A stretch of 64,000 nucleotides of DNA from Rhexocercosporidium sp. MPI-PUGE-AT-0058 (taxonomy: Eukaryota; Ascomycota; Leotiomycetes; Helotiales): positions 1,550,001 through 1,614,000 of the forward strand of contig JAGTJL010000003.1 in NCBI GenBank assembly GCA_020746875.1. The letters are read 5' to 3'. Positions 1 to 11,824 of the stretch are shown one piece after another. The notes under the pieces were generated by a model. It worked only from the letters and a program-made list of their open reading frames with translations. It searched no databases and was not told where the DNA came from. The position numbers were made by a program, and so were the translations under genes. Position 1 is the first letter of the stretch. Each line of letters starts with the position of its first letter.

Positions 1-3000
1 AGGAAAGTAAGCAGCCTCTTCATGCTTCTTCCTTGCCTCTTTTGCAGTGATCTCCTTCTTCTCTCATTTTACTCGCTCTCGATATCGCACACTCTTGTCT
101 GTCTCTATCTTTTTTTCTCTCTCTCCCGTAAGGGTGACGGGCAACCGACCTACCCTCTCGCTCTGCCTCATCCACCTGCTTCTCTGGGCTGGCCTGCAAG
201 TCAAATCTGCAACAAGCCGAATTCAGCAGCCCCCCAGCCTCCAGCCGTTACCAACGTCCAGTCAAATCATTGCGCCTCAATCGTCGATTGTGCTCCGTAT
301 CATATCAGCCGTCAAGCTAAGCCGTCGAGCCGCATCTGTACAACTGGTCGGCCTAGCGAACGTTCGTGACGCCGCTCTCAAGCCCAGGCTTGACTTGCAG
401 TTGCAGGGCCACATAACTGGCGTCTCTGAACTATCGGCTGACCAGAAACTCTATTGCCAAACTCAACCCCATTTGCCGCACTTGACAGACAAAATAATGT
501 TTGCGCTACTGGTGAGTACCGTTCCACCAGTGAAAGATATCGGAAAAGAAGCATATCCAAAGGATTCCCGACCGGGGTGAAGAAGGGTGGGTATGAAAAA
601 GCAGCGGAACGAGCGAATAAACGAACGAAAGGGCATTTCAACACATCTCGCAACCGCCGGTAGCATCTGACTAAGATGATTAACGGCATGGCCACAATCC
701 ATATCTTGCTCACCATTCTTGCTATTTTAGCACTGGATACTGAGTGATTCAGCGTTCGGCAACCTGCTGTTGCGTCACGTGAGAGCATGTGATCCTGTTT
801 CAGCCAACGGCGCATGAGGGCGTACAAATGGTCCAAGACTCTTCCGAATGTCTCAATTCAATCTTGGGAATCCTTTCTGGCTTACAGCGGCAGAAGCCAC
901 AGTGTCATGAAACGCAAGGCGTCAGCATATTTGCTTTTCTCTGTCGTTATCGCCGAGTAATTTTCGTGTTCTTCATTCCGTGGTTTTTCGAGGTCTCAGC
1001 TAAGATATCCTGTCAAAGGTACCGCTTCTGCCCGCTATCAATAGGCAACTAGAAGCTGCACTTTCGGTATTCATCATGGCTTGTCTTGTCTTGAATGTTG
1101 CCAGCCCGCAAAACTACGTCGCCGGCGCCCCCGTTTGGCCCCATTGCCCCTCGCTTCTCGCTTGTTTTTACCCTCGATGTAAGTCTGACTAGTCTTCATG
1201 CCAATAGTCGAGCTGTATGTGGCGGGATGATCTCCCTTCATGCATATATTGGTTTTGCGGTGAAGATGGGGGCTCATTATAAGCCTCTGACCCTGGTGAC
1301 TTCCACGGTAGTAGATTAAGTTTGCTCCTCTTGGTGTGGAAGCAGATACGGCGAAGATGAGAAGCTGGAGATCGTGGAGCTAAGCGGAAGTCCCATCCAA
1401 GCTAACAAAAAGACTCGTCTCAAGCGGTAAGTGATTCACTCTATTAACTATCGATATCAACATAAACACTGTGTGTTTATTGTACCATTTCGACCTCTCC
1501 CCGCTCTCTCTCTCTCTCTCTTCAACCTCCGTAAGTTAATACCGCTCCATGGCGACTACTAAGTCATTCGCTCAGTGGTGAAGGCAATCCACCTCAACGG
1601 TGAGATTCTGTACAAGTAGTGCTGTTGCAAGCCTCAAGTCAGTCCGCTAGCTCGCTCTCATATATAACTCCTCAAGTCGTAATATCCAGTCCCCACCCTC
1701 GGCAAAGACCGATTCATGCTTGTAGCTCCACGCCTGGAGCGGAAACTGCGAATTGGAGAAGTCTGCGAGGGGTTGAGATCTAGAGTAATAACCTGTACCG
1801 GAAGAGAGAATAAGTAAATCGCTGGTTCCTACTTCCTCGTCGTCATTGTCATCGGCAGTTCGGTGATACTCGACAGTAAAGTAAACATCGACAATACACG
1901 GCCTGTTTTGACAACGTCAGGAAGCCCAACACTAAGCCCAAGGCGGCCCCAACTATTCATGAGACTGTCTTCCAAATATTGGAGACTGCCACGCCCCAGA
2001 GTCTGAATTTCAAGTTGGAGTTTGTCTCTTCGCCAGGACTGATTTGGTCAACCATAGCATCTGCCCCGATGGTCATCATACCGCTTTTTGGCGTTCTGCT
2101 TGCGGTTGAGCCGACATTTGGGAAGACATGTGCCTTTTATGTCCAACAGAAACCCGTCACTTCGAGTGCCAAACTCGAGCGATTCTGTAGCCCTTCATTA
2201 ATCCGTTCTCTTGCCTGTCAAGCATGACTCCATACTAAACTTTACGCTCTCAACCACCTCCTTCATCCCGAGAAACTCAGGACACACCTCATGGACGAGA
2301 AGAAGCGAGAAGTGTTCAAAATGTACAGTGTATAAATGACAGTCCAAGTCAAGAAAGTTCACTTACCAGAGGTATCAGCCGTGGATGAACCATTCGGCTT
2401 CTTCCCACCCCCCAAGAGATCTACACTTACAGGAAACAATCTCTGTATCATTACCTGTCAAGCATCCAGAACATCCGCGAAAGCATATCCATCTTCACCT
2501 CCCCACTGCCCTAGTGAGGATCCTCTCCTCTCCCAAATACGGCAAAATACAACCGGTTGTCAAATCTTCACCCCCGCTGTCAATACCCAACTACCTCACC
2601 TGGACATCAGATAAACAAAATAAACCTGGGCGACAGGCCTATAAAACAAAACTACATTATTACAGAAACCAATACCTCCTCCAATCGATCTGAAACCCAG
2701 GACGTTCAATCACATACCCTTCTTCCCTCCTGCTCCCCTTCGCGTACTGCACCAGATCACACCATGGACACTCAATCTCCTCAAATCGAGCGAGGAGTTG
2801 TAAATAATTAAGAACCTGGTTCGGAAAACGGAAGTGTGTTGTATAGGTAAGCGGCTGGGTATACTGCACTTTCATCCATGTACTCGCGTTAAGATGTTGA
2901 TCAGGGTATCGATTGTACAGAGGAGTGAATTGGTCCTTAGATGTGTTTGTTTACACACGCCTGCTTCGAATTTAATACCGTAGCTGGATGGATGGATGGA

Positions 3001-3319
3001 TGGATGGATGGGATTTTGCGTCCTACAAGGGGCTGAAAGGGGGAGATTGATGTATATCGTTAGGTTTAAAAGACCATGGGTGAGTTAGTAGATGGTTGAC
3101 TCGGGCTTAGCTCTTTTACATCTAAGTTGTATGTATTGTGTGTGGGATGAGTCGAAGCGAGCAAGCGCCTCAAAGTCCTGAAGGGGATGTAGACTTGCAC
3201 ATCAAGAATGAACTTGCGTACGAGATGTAACATTCCGCTGTATTCAAACACTCAGACTCAGGAAATCTATATACCGAGATCTCAAACCCGGAAGGAAAGA
3301 AAGAAGAAGAAAAAACAGA
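1..3319. other. 3.3 kb left-edge stretch without a recognisable gene
   Basis: No long or family-like reading frame is present on either strand; the open frames are under 180 codons and of low-complexity or random composition. Two short pieces look spliced: about 1343-1427 (a charged, coding-like frame ending at a GTAAGT donor) and a continuation after the AG at about 1576. I could not join them into a gene. CT-rich tracts occur near 95-125 and 1500-1525. A (TGGA)n microsatellite lies at 2985-3012. The stretch also holds the 3' flank of palB. Confidence 0.5.
2985..3012. repeat. (TGGA)n microsatellite
   Basis: About six and a half perfect TGGA copies lie in non-coding DNA roughly 300 bp downstream of the palB stop codon. 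It is a simple-sequence repeat that is expected to be length-variable between strains. Confidence 0.9.
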
Positions 3320-6064
3320 TCAACCGTCCCCCGTCCCCCAAAGCCCAACCCCCACATTCCCATCACTCAAAACCTCAACTTCAACCTCATCCACGCCACC
3401 CCTCCCACCAAGCCGTTCAACAACAACCCACAACCCACCTTGCCTCTCCATGCCCGGACTGAGATCCAGATCCGCCGTGCGGATCCCCATAGGGCTATCG
3501 CTGAACTCGCCGTTACTGCTCACATCTACGATACGTTTATTCGGGCCCTGGCCGAGCTCGATGGAGATCTTGATGAGTGGACGGGACCGTGATGGGGAGA
3601 AGCGCGAAGGGGTCGATGTGAGGGGACAGCGTGCGATGATCCGCAGTTTGGTGAGTCGTGATGGTGTGATGGGTGCCAGCATCCTATCAACGCCATCTTG
3701 GAAGACCAGGGCAGGAAGACGAAGAGACAGCCGCCCAGCCGTTTCCGCGGCAATTGGGAGAACGGTGCTGGGGACTTGCGTGCCAACTCGCAGGGTGAAA
3801 TTGCCAGTCTGACCTGCTTCGAAGGTCGAGCACACGATGGTGTATTTCCCCGCTGCGACAGAAGGGAGAGATGCCAGCGCGCAGCCACGACGGTAGTCTC
3901 CTGAGCCGCCGACTATATCCTTGCTCGTTACGGCTGAGACGCGGTTGCCGTTCGCCCAGACGAGTTTGACGTGCACGGCGAGCTCTTCTTGGTCGGTTTC
4001 GAGGATGAGGGTCACGGGCGAGGTGGAGGGGAGGAGGAAGCTGAATTGCGGGTTGAGGGGGTAGGTTGATGCGGAGGCGTTACCGCCTGCGGTGCGGGAG
4101 GTCCAGGATCCGGTATGCGATGTGCAGTGGGGGAGGGAGTCGGGTGCTGTGTTGACTGTTAGGGGAGAGCGGGAAAAGAAGGAGAGTGTGAAGGAGTATT
4201 TTGGGAGCGGGAGGCCGTGTTGTGCTACCACTACTGTGTAGGGGGTTGAAGGGGAGACGTCGAGTGTTGCGAGGGTTTGAGGGGAGTCGACAAAGGCACC
4301 GCGATGAAGGGCATCGTCGCTGAGGTAGACTCGCCGCCCTAAAGCGGAGAAGATGTAGAGACTTATGAAGCCGAGTGCCGATGAGCCGGATGGGGAAGAG
4401 AGGGTGTGTGAAGAATGGCTATTGTTACGAGCTATGTCTTCTTCACCTGTAGCGAAATGGCGAGAGAGGAGGATCCAGACTGGCGTTGAGCTGCTTGCGC
4501 TTACAGCGTATTGAGGGTTGTGAATGAAGCTACCCGGGCTTTGTATAGTAGGTACTGTCCAAGTGAAATGGTGATCTTGACGGTATTTGAACAAGCCTGG
4601 ATTCCAGTTCAAATATAGTGACTCGAAGTGCTGAGATACCTCTTCGAATGACATCCAGAATGTTCCGGGAGATGGAGGAGTCTCTTCAGACGGAAGAGCA
4701 TCTTTGAGTTCGGACGTCCTTGTTTGGTCAGGGTTGTTCGTTAGACTGAAATGTGAGCCTTTCCAGACCATGCCATCACACCAGGGATTCTTGATTAGTA
4801 TCAGGCGCTGAGAATCAACTTCTTTCATATCGAGGATGGCATAATCATGCTCGCCAGCTAGGCCGAGTGCTTTCTCTTCTTTACGAGAGAGCTTGCCGGT
4901 TCCGAGAGTAATCATAATATCCCCGAAGCTGAAAGACTTACGGATCCGGGCCCAGAGCTGTTCAGGTTGAAGATCATCACTAAAGGAGTGAGTAAGCAAT
5001 ACAAGAAAGTAGTCTGGATGGCACTTGCCTTTGAAGGAAAACTTGTTCTGGTATCCAACCTGTCAAGACCCAGAGATCTGTCCCCGAATTGGAACCTGGA
5101 AAGTCATAACCTCCTCTGACTTTTAGATACGCTTTTTCGATTAAAGCCGGCCAGAGCAGTTGGGGATTATTTCGGTCGATCACATGAAGGCTTCTTGTGG
5201 TATTTGAAGCGGGCAAGCGGTCGTCAATGACTACTTTTCTGTAACAGCCGTTGAAATGAAGTCGAAATATATATTTTCCATTTTTAGAGACCCGAGGCCT
5301 CATGTTGGATTTGTCATGCGGATATATGATCGACGCGAGGAGCTGGTTAGGTTAGTTGATGGATTTGTGTAGGTGTATGGAACATACCTTTCCGTGCCCC
5401 TTGGCTGCTCTTGCTGTCCATGCACAGAGACTGGCAACTACTGAACAGTCTGTAGTGATGTCTTGTACTAGATCGATCTCGGTCGTCGCGGTCATCGACC
5501 CAGCACTTTCGGGAAAGAGTTCATCTGGGCGTTTCCACCCCCCAAAATTGTCGATCTGGCACTCTGATAATTTGAGATCACCTGGTTCACTACTTTTGTT
5601 AATTGAAGACACCGGAAGATGGAGAATCGCTTACGTATAGTATGGAGAGCCATTGAAGTCCTCCTCAAAAATAGCATCGTCAGGATCAGACGACCACGGA
5701 GGAAAGATAAAGCCGTGAAGTTTCGAGCCCTCAAGCAAGATAACCTCTTCCCGTCTCGAAATAGCTCTTTGAGAGACAGGAGCCTTTAGAGAGGCATCTT
5801 TCTTCACCGGAGTCCACCCATCTGTCTTCTTGATCTGTTCAGCTCTGGAAAGTAGCTCTTTACACTTCCCCCGAAGTCTGGCTTTGGCTGGGTCATTGCT
5901 CGCAAGGCTGGTTGCTTTCATGTACAGCTCGGCTGCAGTGATAGCAGCTTTCAAGGCATCATCTTTGGTAAGTGACGTGTCTATGCTGGATTCAGCTGCC
6001 TATCATTGGTAAGAGATCTGATGCCATTTGGTGCATGGTGTGTTACCTGAGCCTTAGCTTCCAT
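3320..6064 (-). CDS. palB: PalB/Rim13 calpain-like cysteine protease of the ambient-pH pathway
   Basis: Five exons on the minus strand: 6064-6047, 5999-5635, 5589-5388, 5342-5029 and 4979-3320, giving 852 aa, the usual PalB size. An N-terminal MIT domain (about residues 15-90, the ESCRT-III-binding helical bundle) precedes a calpain CysPc core. The catalytic triad is visible as Cys176 (ITTDCSVVAS), His344 (GEHDYAIL) and Asn364 (IKNPW). The long C-terminal part matches the calpain domain III-like region of this family. PalB is the protease that, on ESCRT platforms at neutral or alkaline pH, makes the signalling cleavage of PacC, whose gene is also in this window. Exon 1 encodes only six residues (MEAKAQ), which match the family start. 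Intron 4 (5028-4980) begins with GC rather than GT. Identification is firm; it rests on motif and architecture reading. Confidence 0.93.
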
Positions 6065-6933
6065 TGTAACAGGTTTGTTGCTGTCTTATCATCCCGTACT
6101 CTGAAGACCCGGCAATTGTCAACAGCAGACCAAGTACGTATGAAGAACTGGACAGTCCAGAAGATCTGTAATCTGTAATCATGCAAGGCTGTGAGCTTCA
6201 AGGATGAAACATCGACGCCTTGTGGTTGTGGCGCCTCAGGCGGAATCTAGAACATGGGGTCTGCCCACACATGCAAGTAAGTCACAAGTGCTCTCAACAT
6301 CTGGGGAAGGACAAGCACGCCGATGATATGACACGACCCGAGATGTCACTGTACTGTACCAAGCAACGTTGGCTGATCGGCTACTTGCCTACAGTGAGAT
6401 CCAAAACGCCCGATGTGGAAGGTCGAGCCCGTCTGTTACCTGCTATATATTACTTTTATCGGCGGATGTGTAGGTTTCCTCGCTTGACCCCGCGACGCGG
6501 TATCAAACATTAAACTCAGTCTCAGAATCAATAAATCCAGCATCGTGGGGCTGCTTCTTGCCCCACAGCCAATCCAAATTTCCATCGGTACCGTCTAAAG
6601 CCACACCGATGCTTCCTTCGTCACAGCCGAGGTTCAGTGCCGCTCGGCTTCCAACCGTGATGCTTCCGGCCTTTACCCTCCCTCATATCTTGACTTTCTG
6701 CTTTCTTTCTGACTTCCTGTTTACTGTTACCGTTACATGAATTTCCTAAGCTGAATTTCTTCCCCTTCGTTGTCCTGATTCTTGTATCCTCATATTTTAT
6801 GACACCGTAATCCTAGACAAACAAAACACCCCTAATCCTTCAGGTTATTTCTCGGATTTAGCTCTCCGACCCAACTACCAGGAAACTTGAATTTCTCCCA
6901 GCGTTCGAGGATATTCTCCTCCCGCACATCGCA
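6065..6933. promoter_or_regulatory. divergent promoter region between palB and the peroxisomal carrier gene
   Basis: 869 bp without coding signal separates the palB start (minus) from the carrier start (plus). A CCGAGG hexamer at 6627-6632 (reverse of CCTCGG) matches the core of FarA/FarB fatty-acid response elements known from Aspergillus peroxisomal genes. A single copy is weak evidence. I saw no GCCAAG PacC hexamer here, in contrast to the pacC upstream region. Confidence 0.4.
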
Positions 6934-8146
6934 ATGGCCGGACAGTCGAAGGAAGCAGTGATTCCTCCCTGGGGTTTGGCACTTGCTGGTGCAACAGGCG
7001 CCGTCATTGCCAATGCTATGGTGTATCCTCTAGACATGTGAGTTTGAGATCCTCTCAGCCGAGCTGGAGCAGATTGCTTGTTTGACTCCGAGAATTTGTA
7101 ACATGAGAGCGCAATAGCTAATTACATTCTCTAATCCAGTGTTAAGACCCGTCTACAAGTACAAGAGAAACGAAAGTCAACCGATGTTGTAGCTGCTGGC
7201 GACGATGTCCATTATACCTCGACCTGGGATGCAATCTCGAAAATCGCGGCAGATGATGGAATCCTCGGTCTCTACAATGGCATAAACGGCGCTCTCATCG
7301 GCGTGGCTTCCACAAATTTCGCATACTTCTACTGGTATTCGGTCGTCCGCACGTTATACCTCGCACAACAGAAAGTGCCGATGCCTCCCAGCACGCTAGT
7401 TGAACTGTCCCTCGGTGCGGTTGCAGGTGCTGTCGCACAGGTGTTTACGATCCCGGTGGCAGTTGTTACGACTCGTCAACAGACGCAGAAGAAGGGCGAG
7501 AGGAAGGGAATGATTGATACGGCGAGGGATGTCGTAAATAGTGAGGATGGATGGTCTGGGCTTTGGAGAGGTTTGAAGGCTAGTTTGGTACTGGTTGTCA
7601 ACCCCGCTATCACATATGGTGCATACCAGAGACTGAGGGAAATCATGTACCCTGGGAAGCTCAATTTGAGACCTGGGGAGGCATTCTGTAAGTTTCTTGC
7701 TTCGGAGATCTAAGTCCATTTACTAATTGGCGTAGTACTCGGAGCCATGTCTAAATCTCTGGCAACCATTGCAACGCAACCACTCATTGTTGCAAAGGTT
7801 GGACTTCAATCAAAGCCACCACCATCTAGACAAGGAAAGCCATTCAAGAGCTTCATTGAGGTGATGCAATTCATCATCAAGAACGAGGGGCCATTAGGTC
7901 TCTTCAAAGGAATTGCTCCCCAGATCACAAAAGGTCTCTTGGTGCAGGGGCTTCTCATGATGACCAAGGAGAGGTAAGTGCCAACTTACCAAGTTAGATG
8001 ACCACTCACTGACAAGCAATAGGATGGAACTCATGTTCATCGTTCTATTCCGCTATATGCGGAAGATTCGTGACGAGAAGCTTAAGAAGGTTGCAGAAAT
8101 TGCAGCAGCAAAGGCAAAAGAGACGCTCCCCCTGGTTACAAAGTAG
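6934..8146 (+). CDS. peroxisomal adenine nucleotide transporter, mitochondrial carrier family (Ant1/PMP47 type)
   Basis: Four exons: 6934-7037, 7140-7687, 7736-7973 and 8023-8146, giving 337 aa. Three Solcar repeats are visible, with signatures PLDIVKTRLQ (repeat 1, split by intron 1), IPVAVVTTRQQ (repeat 2) and TQPLIVAKVG (repeat 3). The degenerate second and third signatures are typical of the Ant1/PMP47 branch, which exchanges cytosolic ATP for peroxisomal AMP to fuel medium-chain fatty-acid activation. The C-terminal tail is lysine-rich and helical. All exon junctions keep phase. The substrate is inferred from the family; a related peroxisomal carrier cannot be excluded. Confidence 0.85.
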
Positions 8147-9724
8147 ACGCTCGGTGTTTAGAGTGATTGTTATTTGGATTCCGATTGGTTATTGGTCCGG
8201 TTTGGATGGCCCCCTGCTCTTGGTTGGTAGAGCTGGCATGGAGTTTTGTAGATATCTGCGCAAGGGAGGATGAAGTACATACAATCTCAATGTGCATGGT
8301 TCATGTGAATTGCTTCTAATTATTCAGATTCCCTTCGTCTCCAAGGTATTTCTCATTTGTCCCCACAAGTGTAGATTGGGGTATTTCAAAGTTCTCCTAG
8401 AACTGTGGAAACTGGAACAGCTGTTCTCCAACATACCTAGGTACAGGGTAAGCAAGTGATATGCTAAAGGTTTATAAGACTTGCAACCATGGTAGCCTGC
8501 AGGAGGACCCTGCGTATGTATGTTTTTGGAGTTCAAAGGCTCTAGTGTCCTCACTCAAGCTCAGACAACGAAGCTACTTGATCCTTTAAAGCCAAGCCCA
8601 CAAGTTACCCTTGACGAACTCGTGCCACTAGCTATGAAAATACCTTGACCTATTGCTCTTTGGGTTATTAACCAGTGTGTAATAACCACACTCCCAGAAT
8701 TCAGTCCTCTTGTCTACGTTGTCACCTTGCATATAATTTAGTCGAAGTAGAAGTCAAACCCAAGACACGTTCAACGGCATGTATGCCTTAACTTCTTGTA
8801 GTTTACAGTATCATTCTAATACTGTATACCATGTTGTAGATAGTGGTGAAGGAAAGAGCAAGTGATCTTTACTAGCAGGACAGTTCAGTTGACCAAGTAG
8901 AACTATTTGCAATGAAATTAAGCCTTTCTAAGAATAACGTGAGATTGAACCAAGATCGAATTGATACTAGAATACACTGAGCCGATTTTTGGGGTTCCGT
9001 TTACTTTTCATCGAACTCATTGAAAGAATGAAAGGTCTCTTTTTACTTATCTGGGCTTTCTAGGATTCGCTTTCGTACTACCATGGAAATGTCCCAAATT
9101 CCATTGATGACATTCAAGGGTATGAAGAGGAGTTGAGATATGCAGGCTAGAATGCATAGTTCAAGCTCAAAGTAAAAGTCATTGAGGTGAATTCTAGGGA
9201 TTCTTCGTACACGTATCGTACTTATGCCGTGAAATGTCCCGACTTCTACTCATAACTTTTAGAAGGTCAACATGGGCAGCTAGAGGGCGACGGGGGATAT
9301 GTAGGTAGATGTAGGCCTAGATGTAATGTAAAGGGAGAACTTGGTAATGATTGAATTCGCGTTCGGGGGACCTACTGGACCGGAGTTGCCAGATTTGGCG
9401 ATGCCATTATGGCTCCCAATATCCAAGTTGCCATAATAAAAACTGGGAAAGCGACCTGACTCGACTTGGGTGAAAGGAATCCACAAAAGGAAAATTATGG
9501 CGAACCCTAAACCTCTAAGAAGACTGGGGAAATATCTACCTAGAACGTTTAATCGGATAATCTAGTCCACGTGAGACAAAGCACGTGAACGAACTTTCTG
9601 GACCACTTGCCTCGCTTACGCCTTGCATCCGCACACTCCTGCCAAATCAGCTAATTCAACGTTTGACCTCCAACTTCACGACACCACAACCAAACCTCAA
9701 GTCAACTCCTTGAGAACCGGCGCA
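8147..9724. other. 1.6 kb intergenic region with no gene; promoter of eL29 at its right end
   Basis: Stops are frequent in all frames and no family-like exon was seen. The sequence is AT-richer than its surroundings. The last 230 bp carry likely promoter elements for the eL29 gene, listed separately. Confidence 0.6.
9503..9587. promoter_or_regulatory. eL29 promoter elements: Tbf1-like AACCCTAA and two CACGTG E-boxes
   Basis: AACCCTAA lies at 9503-9510 and palindromic CACGTG at 9568-9573 and 9582-9587, which is 138-222 bp upstream of the eL29 start codon. Tbf1 (telomere-repeat-like site) and Cbf1 (CACGTG) are known regulators of ribosomal-protein genes in ascomycetes outside the Saccharomyces Rap1 lineage. 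The sites are seen directly; the factor assignment is inference. Confidence 0.55.
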
Positions 9725-10196
9725 ATGGCGAGTAAGTCATCCCATCTCTCAAAATCATTTCTCCGACGTCTGCGCTGCTCTGTTCCGAAGAATTGCTCGA
9801 AGAATTGTTCGCAGTCCTCGCCTCCGCTCTCAACTTCTCACCTTTCATCCCCTCCCTTCTCCTATCGTTGCTATCTTTACTGACGAGTTGAATAGAGAGT
9901 AAAAATTCCAGCCAGCATAACCAGAGCAAAAAGGCTCATCGCAACGGGTAGGCTATGTCGAATTGGATTTCAAGGGCCCCTAACTGACAAGATCGCGACC
10001 AGTATCAAGAAGCCAAAGACCTCGAGATATCCATCCCTGAAGGGTACAGACCCAAAGTTCCGAAGAAACCACAGACATGCTCTTCACGGAACAATGAAGG
10101 CCTTGGTAAATTAACACATCTGCACCAGCAGCTTCGAACAACAGCTTACGATTCCTACAGAAGGAGTTGAAGGAGGGCAAGCGCGAGACGGCATGA
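9725..10196 (+). CDS. 60S ribosomal protein eL29
   Basis: Four small exons, 9725-9731, 9896-9947, 10003-10105 and 10161-10196, encode 65 aa. The protein starts MAKSKNSSQHNQSKKAHRNG, continues with the conserved KKPKTSRYPSLKG and RRNHRHALHGTMKAL blocks, and ends KEGKRETA. It is a very basic, rRNA-binding component of the large ribosomal subunit. The start exon has only seven nucleotides (ATGGCGA) before a GTAAGT donor, which is common for fungal ribosomal-protein genes. No single exon gives a reading frame over 40 codons, so automatic ORF calling misses the gene. Its upstream region carries Tbf1-like and Cbf1-like sites. Confidence 0.95.
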
Positions 10197-11824
10197 AATT
10201 CATAACGAAGGGTCTTTCTTTACGGGATTTGGCTGTGGAATCGCATTGGCAAGGTCGCATTGTACTTCGGGGCGAATCGACATGGGCAACAAGGTGCTCA
10301 GGACGGTAGATCAGACTCATGAATCAACTTGAGCAACATCGTACCAACCAATCCACGAAATTCTTCGACAGTCGCCTTTCCTGCCATACCCATACCCCCA
10401 TACCTCGCTGAAGTGTCAGTGATGAGAAAACAAATCCACAGGCATTCGTGTGTACAGCTCTAAGGACTTATTCCAATGTCCATTAGCTGAAGGTTATTAT
10501 CTTCGTGCCAAGATCATATTCCAGACCCCTTCATTACCAAACACCTCTTCCTCCATACTCTATGAGGTAATGGTGCATGAAGATTGGGTTACATTTACTT
10601 TCCAGGGGCTCTTTCGAGGATATTGCTAGCGATAGCCAAGTGGCAGCCACATGTCTCGCGTGCTCTCTACTGACAGGTGATCTAGACAAGGAGGTTTTTG
10701 AAGGAGGTGTTTGGCGGAGGGTTCTTCTGGATCGGGATGTACAGGTACTGGGCATTGGCATCTGGAGGCTGCCACTATATCAGTGGGTTTAACACTGCAG
10801 AGAGCGGGAGAAGGCAGTGGACTGTAGGGCTTGGTGTTAGGCTGCGCTTGAATACTTCATATTCTATGTCAACCTCCTGGTATAGAGGTCTGAGGATTGG
10901 AGGAAATCAATTTGGTCGCCGTCGCTCAGCCAGATGGTCAAATGAATCATATTTTCCACGCGGCCTTGCATTTAACTATGTGACCTGCTCCGAGTGCATG
11001 CCGAATTCCTAATATGTAGAATAGCAGGTTTGCCAACAAATAAATAATATATTATTCTACTAGTTATCTAGATGTTGTGTTAACCCTTAAACCTGTCACC
11101 TGTTCGCCTTTGAAAGCTGAAGTCATGAGGAATTCAAAGGTAAGTCCAAAGATGAGACTGAGCTGAGCCAATCACAGTCCGTAGTTCCGTGAATTCAAGA
11201 GCGCTGGTGGTAATTGTTTGGTGAACAAAGAAACCCATTCCTAGTCTCAAATCTGGCCGCTCCTCCTTTTTGGTTTCACTTTAGCACAGTCCCTAGGCTC
11301 GAGAAAACAACCCGAGTCTCAATCCTTTTTACAGCCACCAGACACTCAACATCAGATCGAGTTCCATTGCTGGACACCTTCCTTCGTTTCGTTGTTGTAA
11401 GTTGGCTCTTCCCTCTCTCGCACGCTGTTTTTCCGTGCATCTCCATGGGCCGTGCGTCAGATCCTCAACTTGCTTGTCCACGTCCGTTTTGAGGAACCCA
11501 CTTTCTTCTTAACCTCCTGAGGAGCTGACATCTTTTCCCCACCAGACAACCTGCAGCAGGCTGCTTTATTTCCCTCGACATCGAATCGAGTTTGCGAATC
11601 TCCCTTACGTCGCTATATTTGGACGCATTGATCGAGGGTCCTTGATATCCTGCGAAACAACGGGCCGTAAACTCCTCCCAAGTCGAATCCTCGTCGGTGC
11701 ATTGACACTCGAACACCGCGTTAAATCTGAAGCCTCGTTTCAGAAAATCCCGAGATACCTTTTCTCAAAGTCAACCCTTTTACACAACAGCAGCTTCTCC
11801 AGCTTCTACAGCTTCAGCGCTATC
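10197..11824. other. 1.6 kb intergenic region including the long leader of vts1
   Basis: No recognisable coding exon is present. Some 75-105 codon frames near 10530-11010 have no family resemblance. The last 500 bp are CT-rich and probably form promoter and 5' leader of vts1; a short upstream ORF (ATG at 11444, stop before 11500) lies in it. Confidence 0.5.

Noticed and set aside
47..580. 177-codon plus-strand frame at the left edge
   Set aside because: CT-rich start, no homology I recognise, no supporting splice structure; treated as chance.
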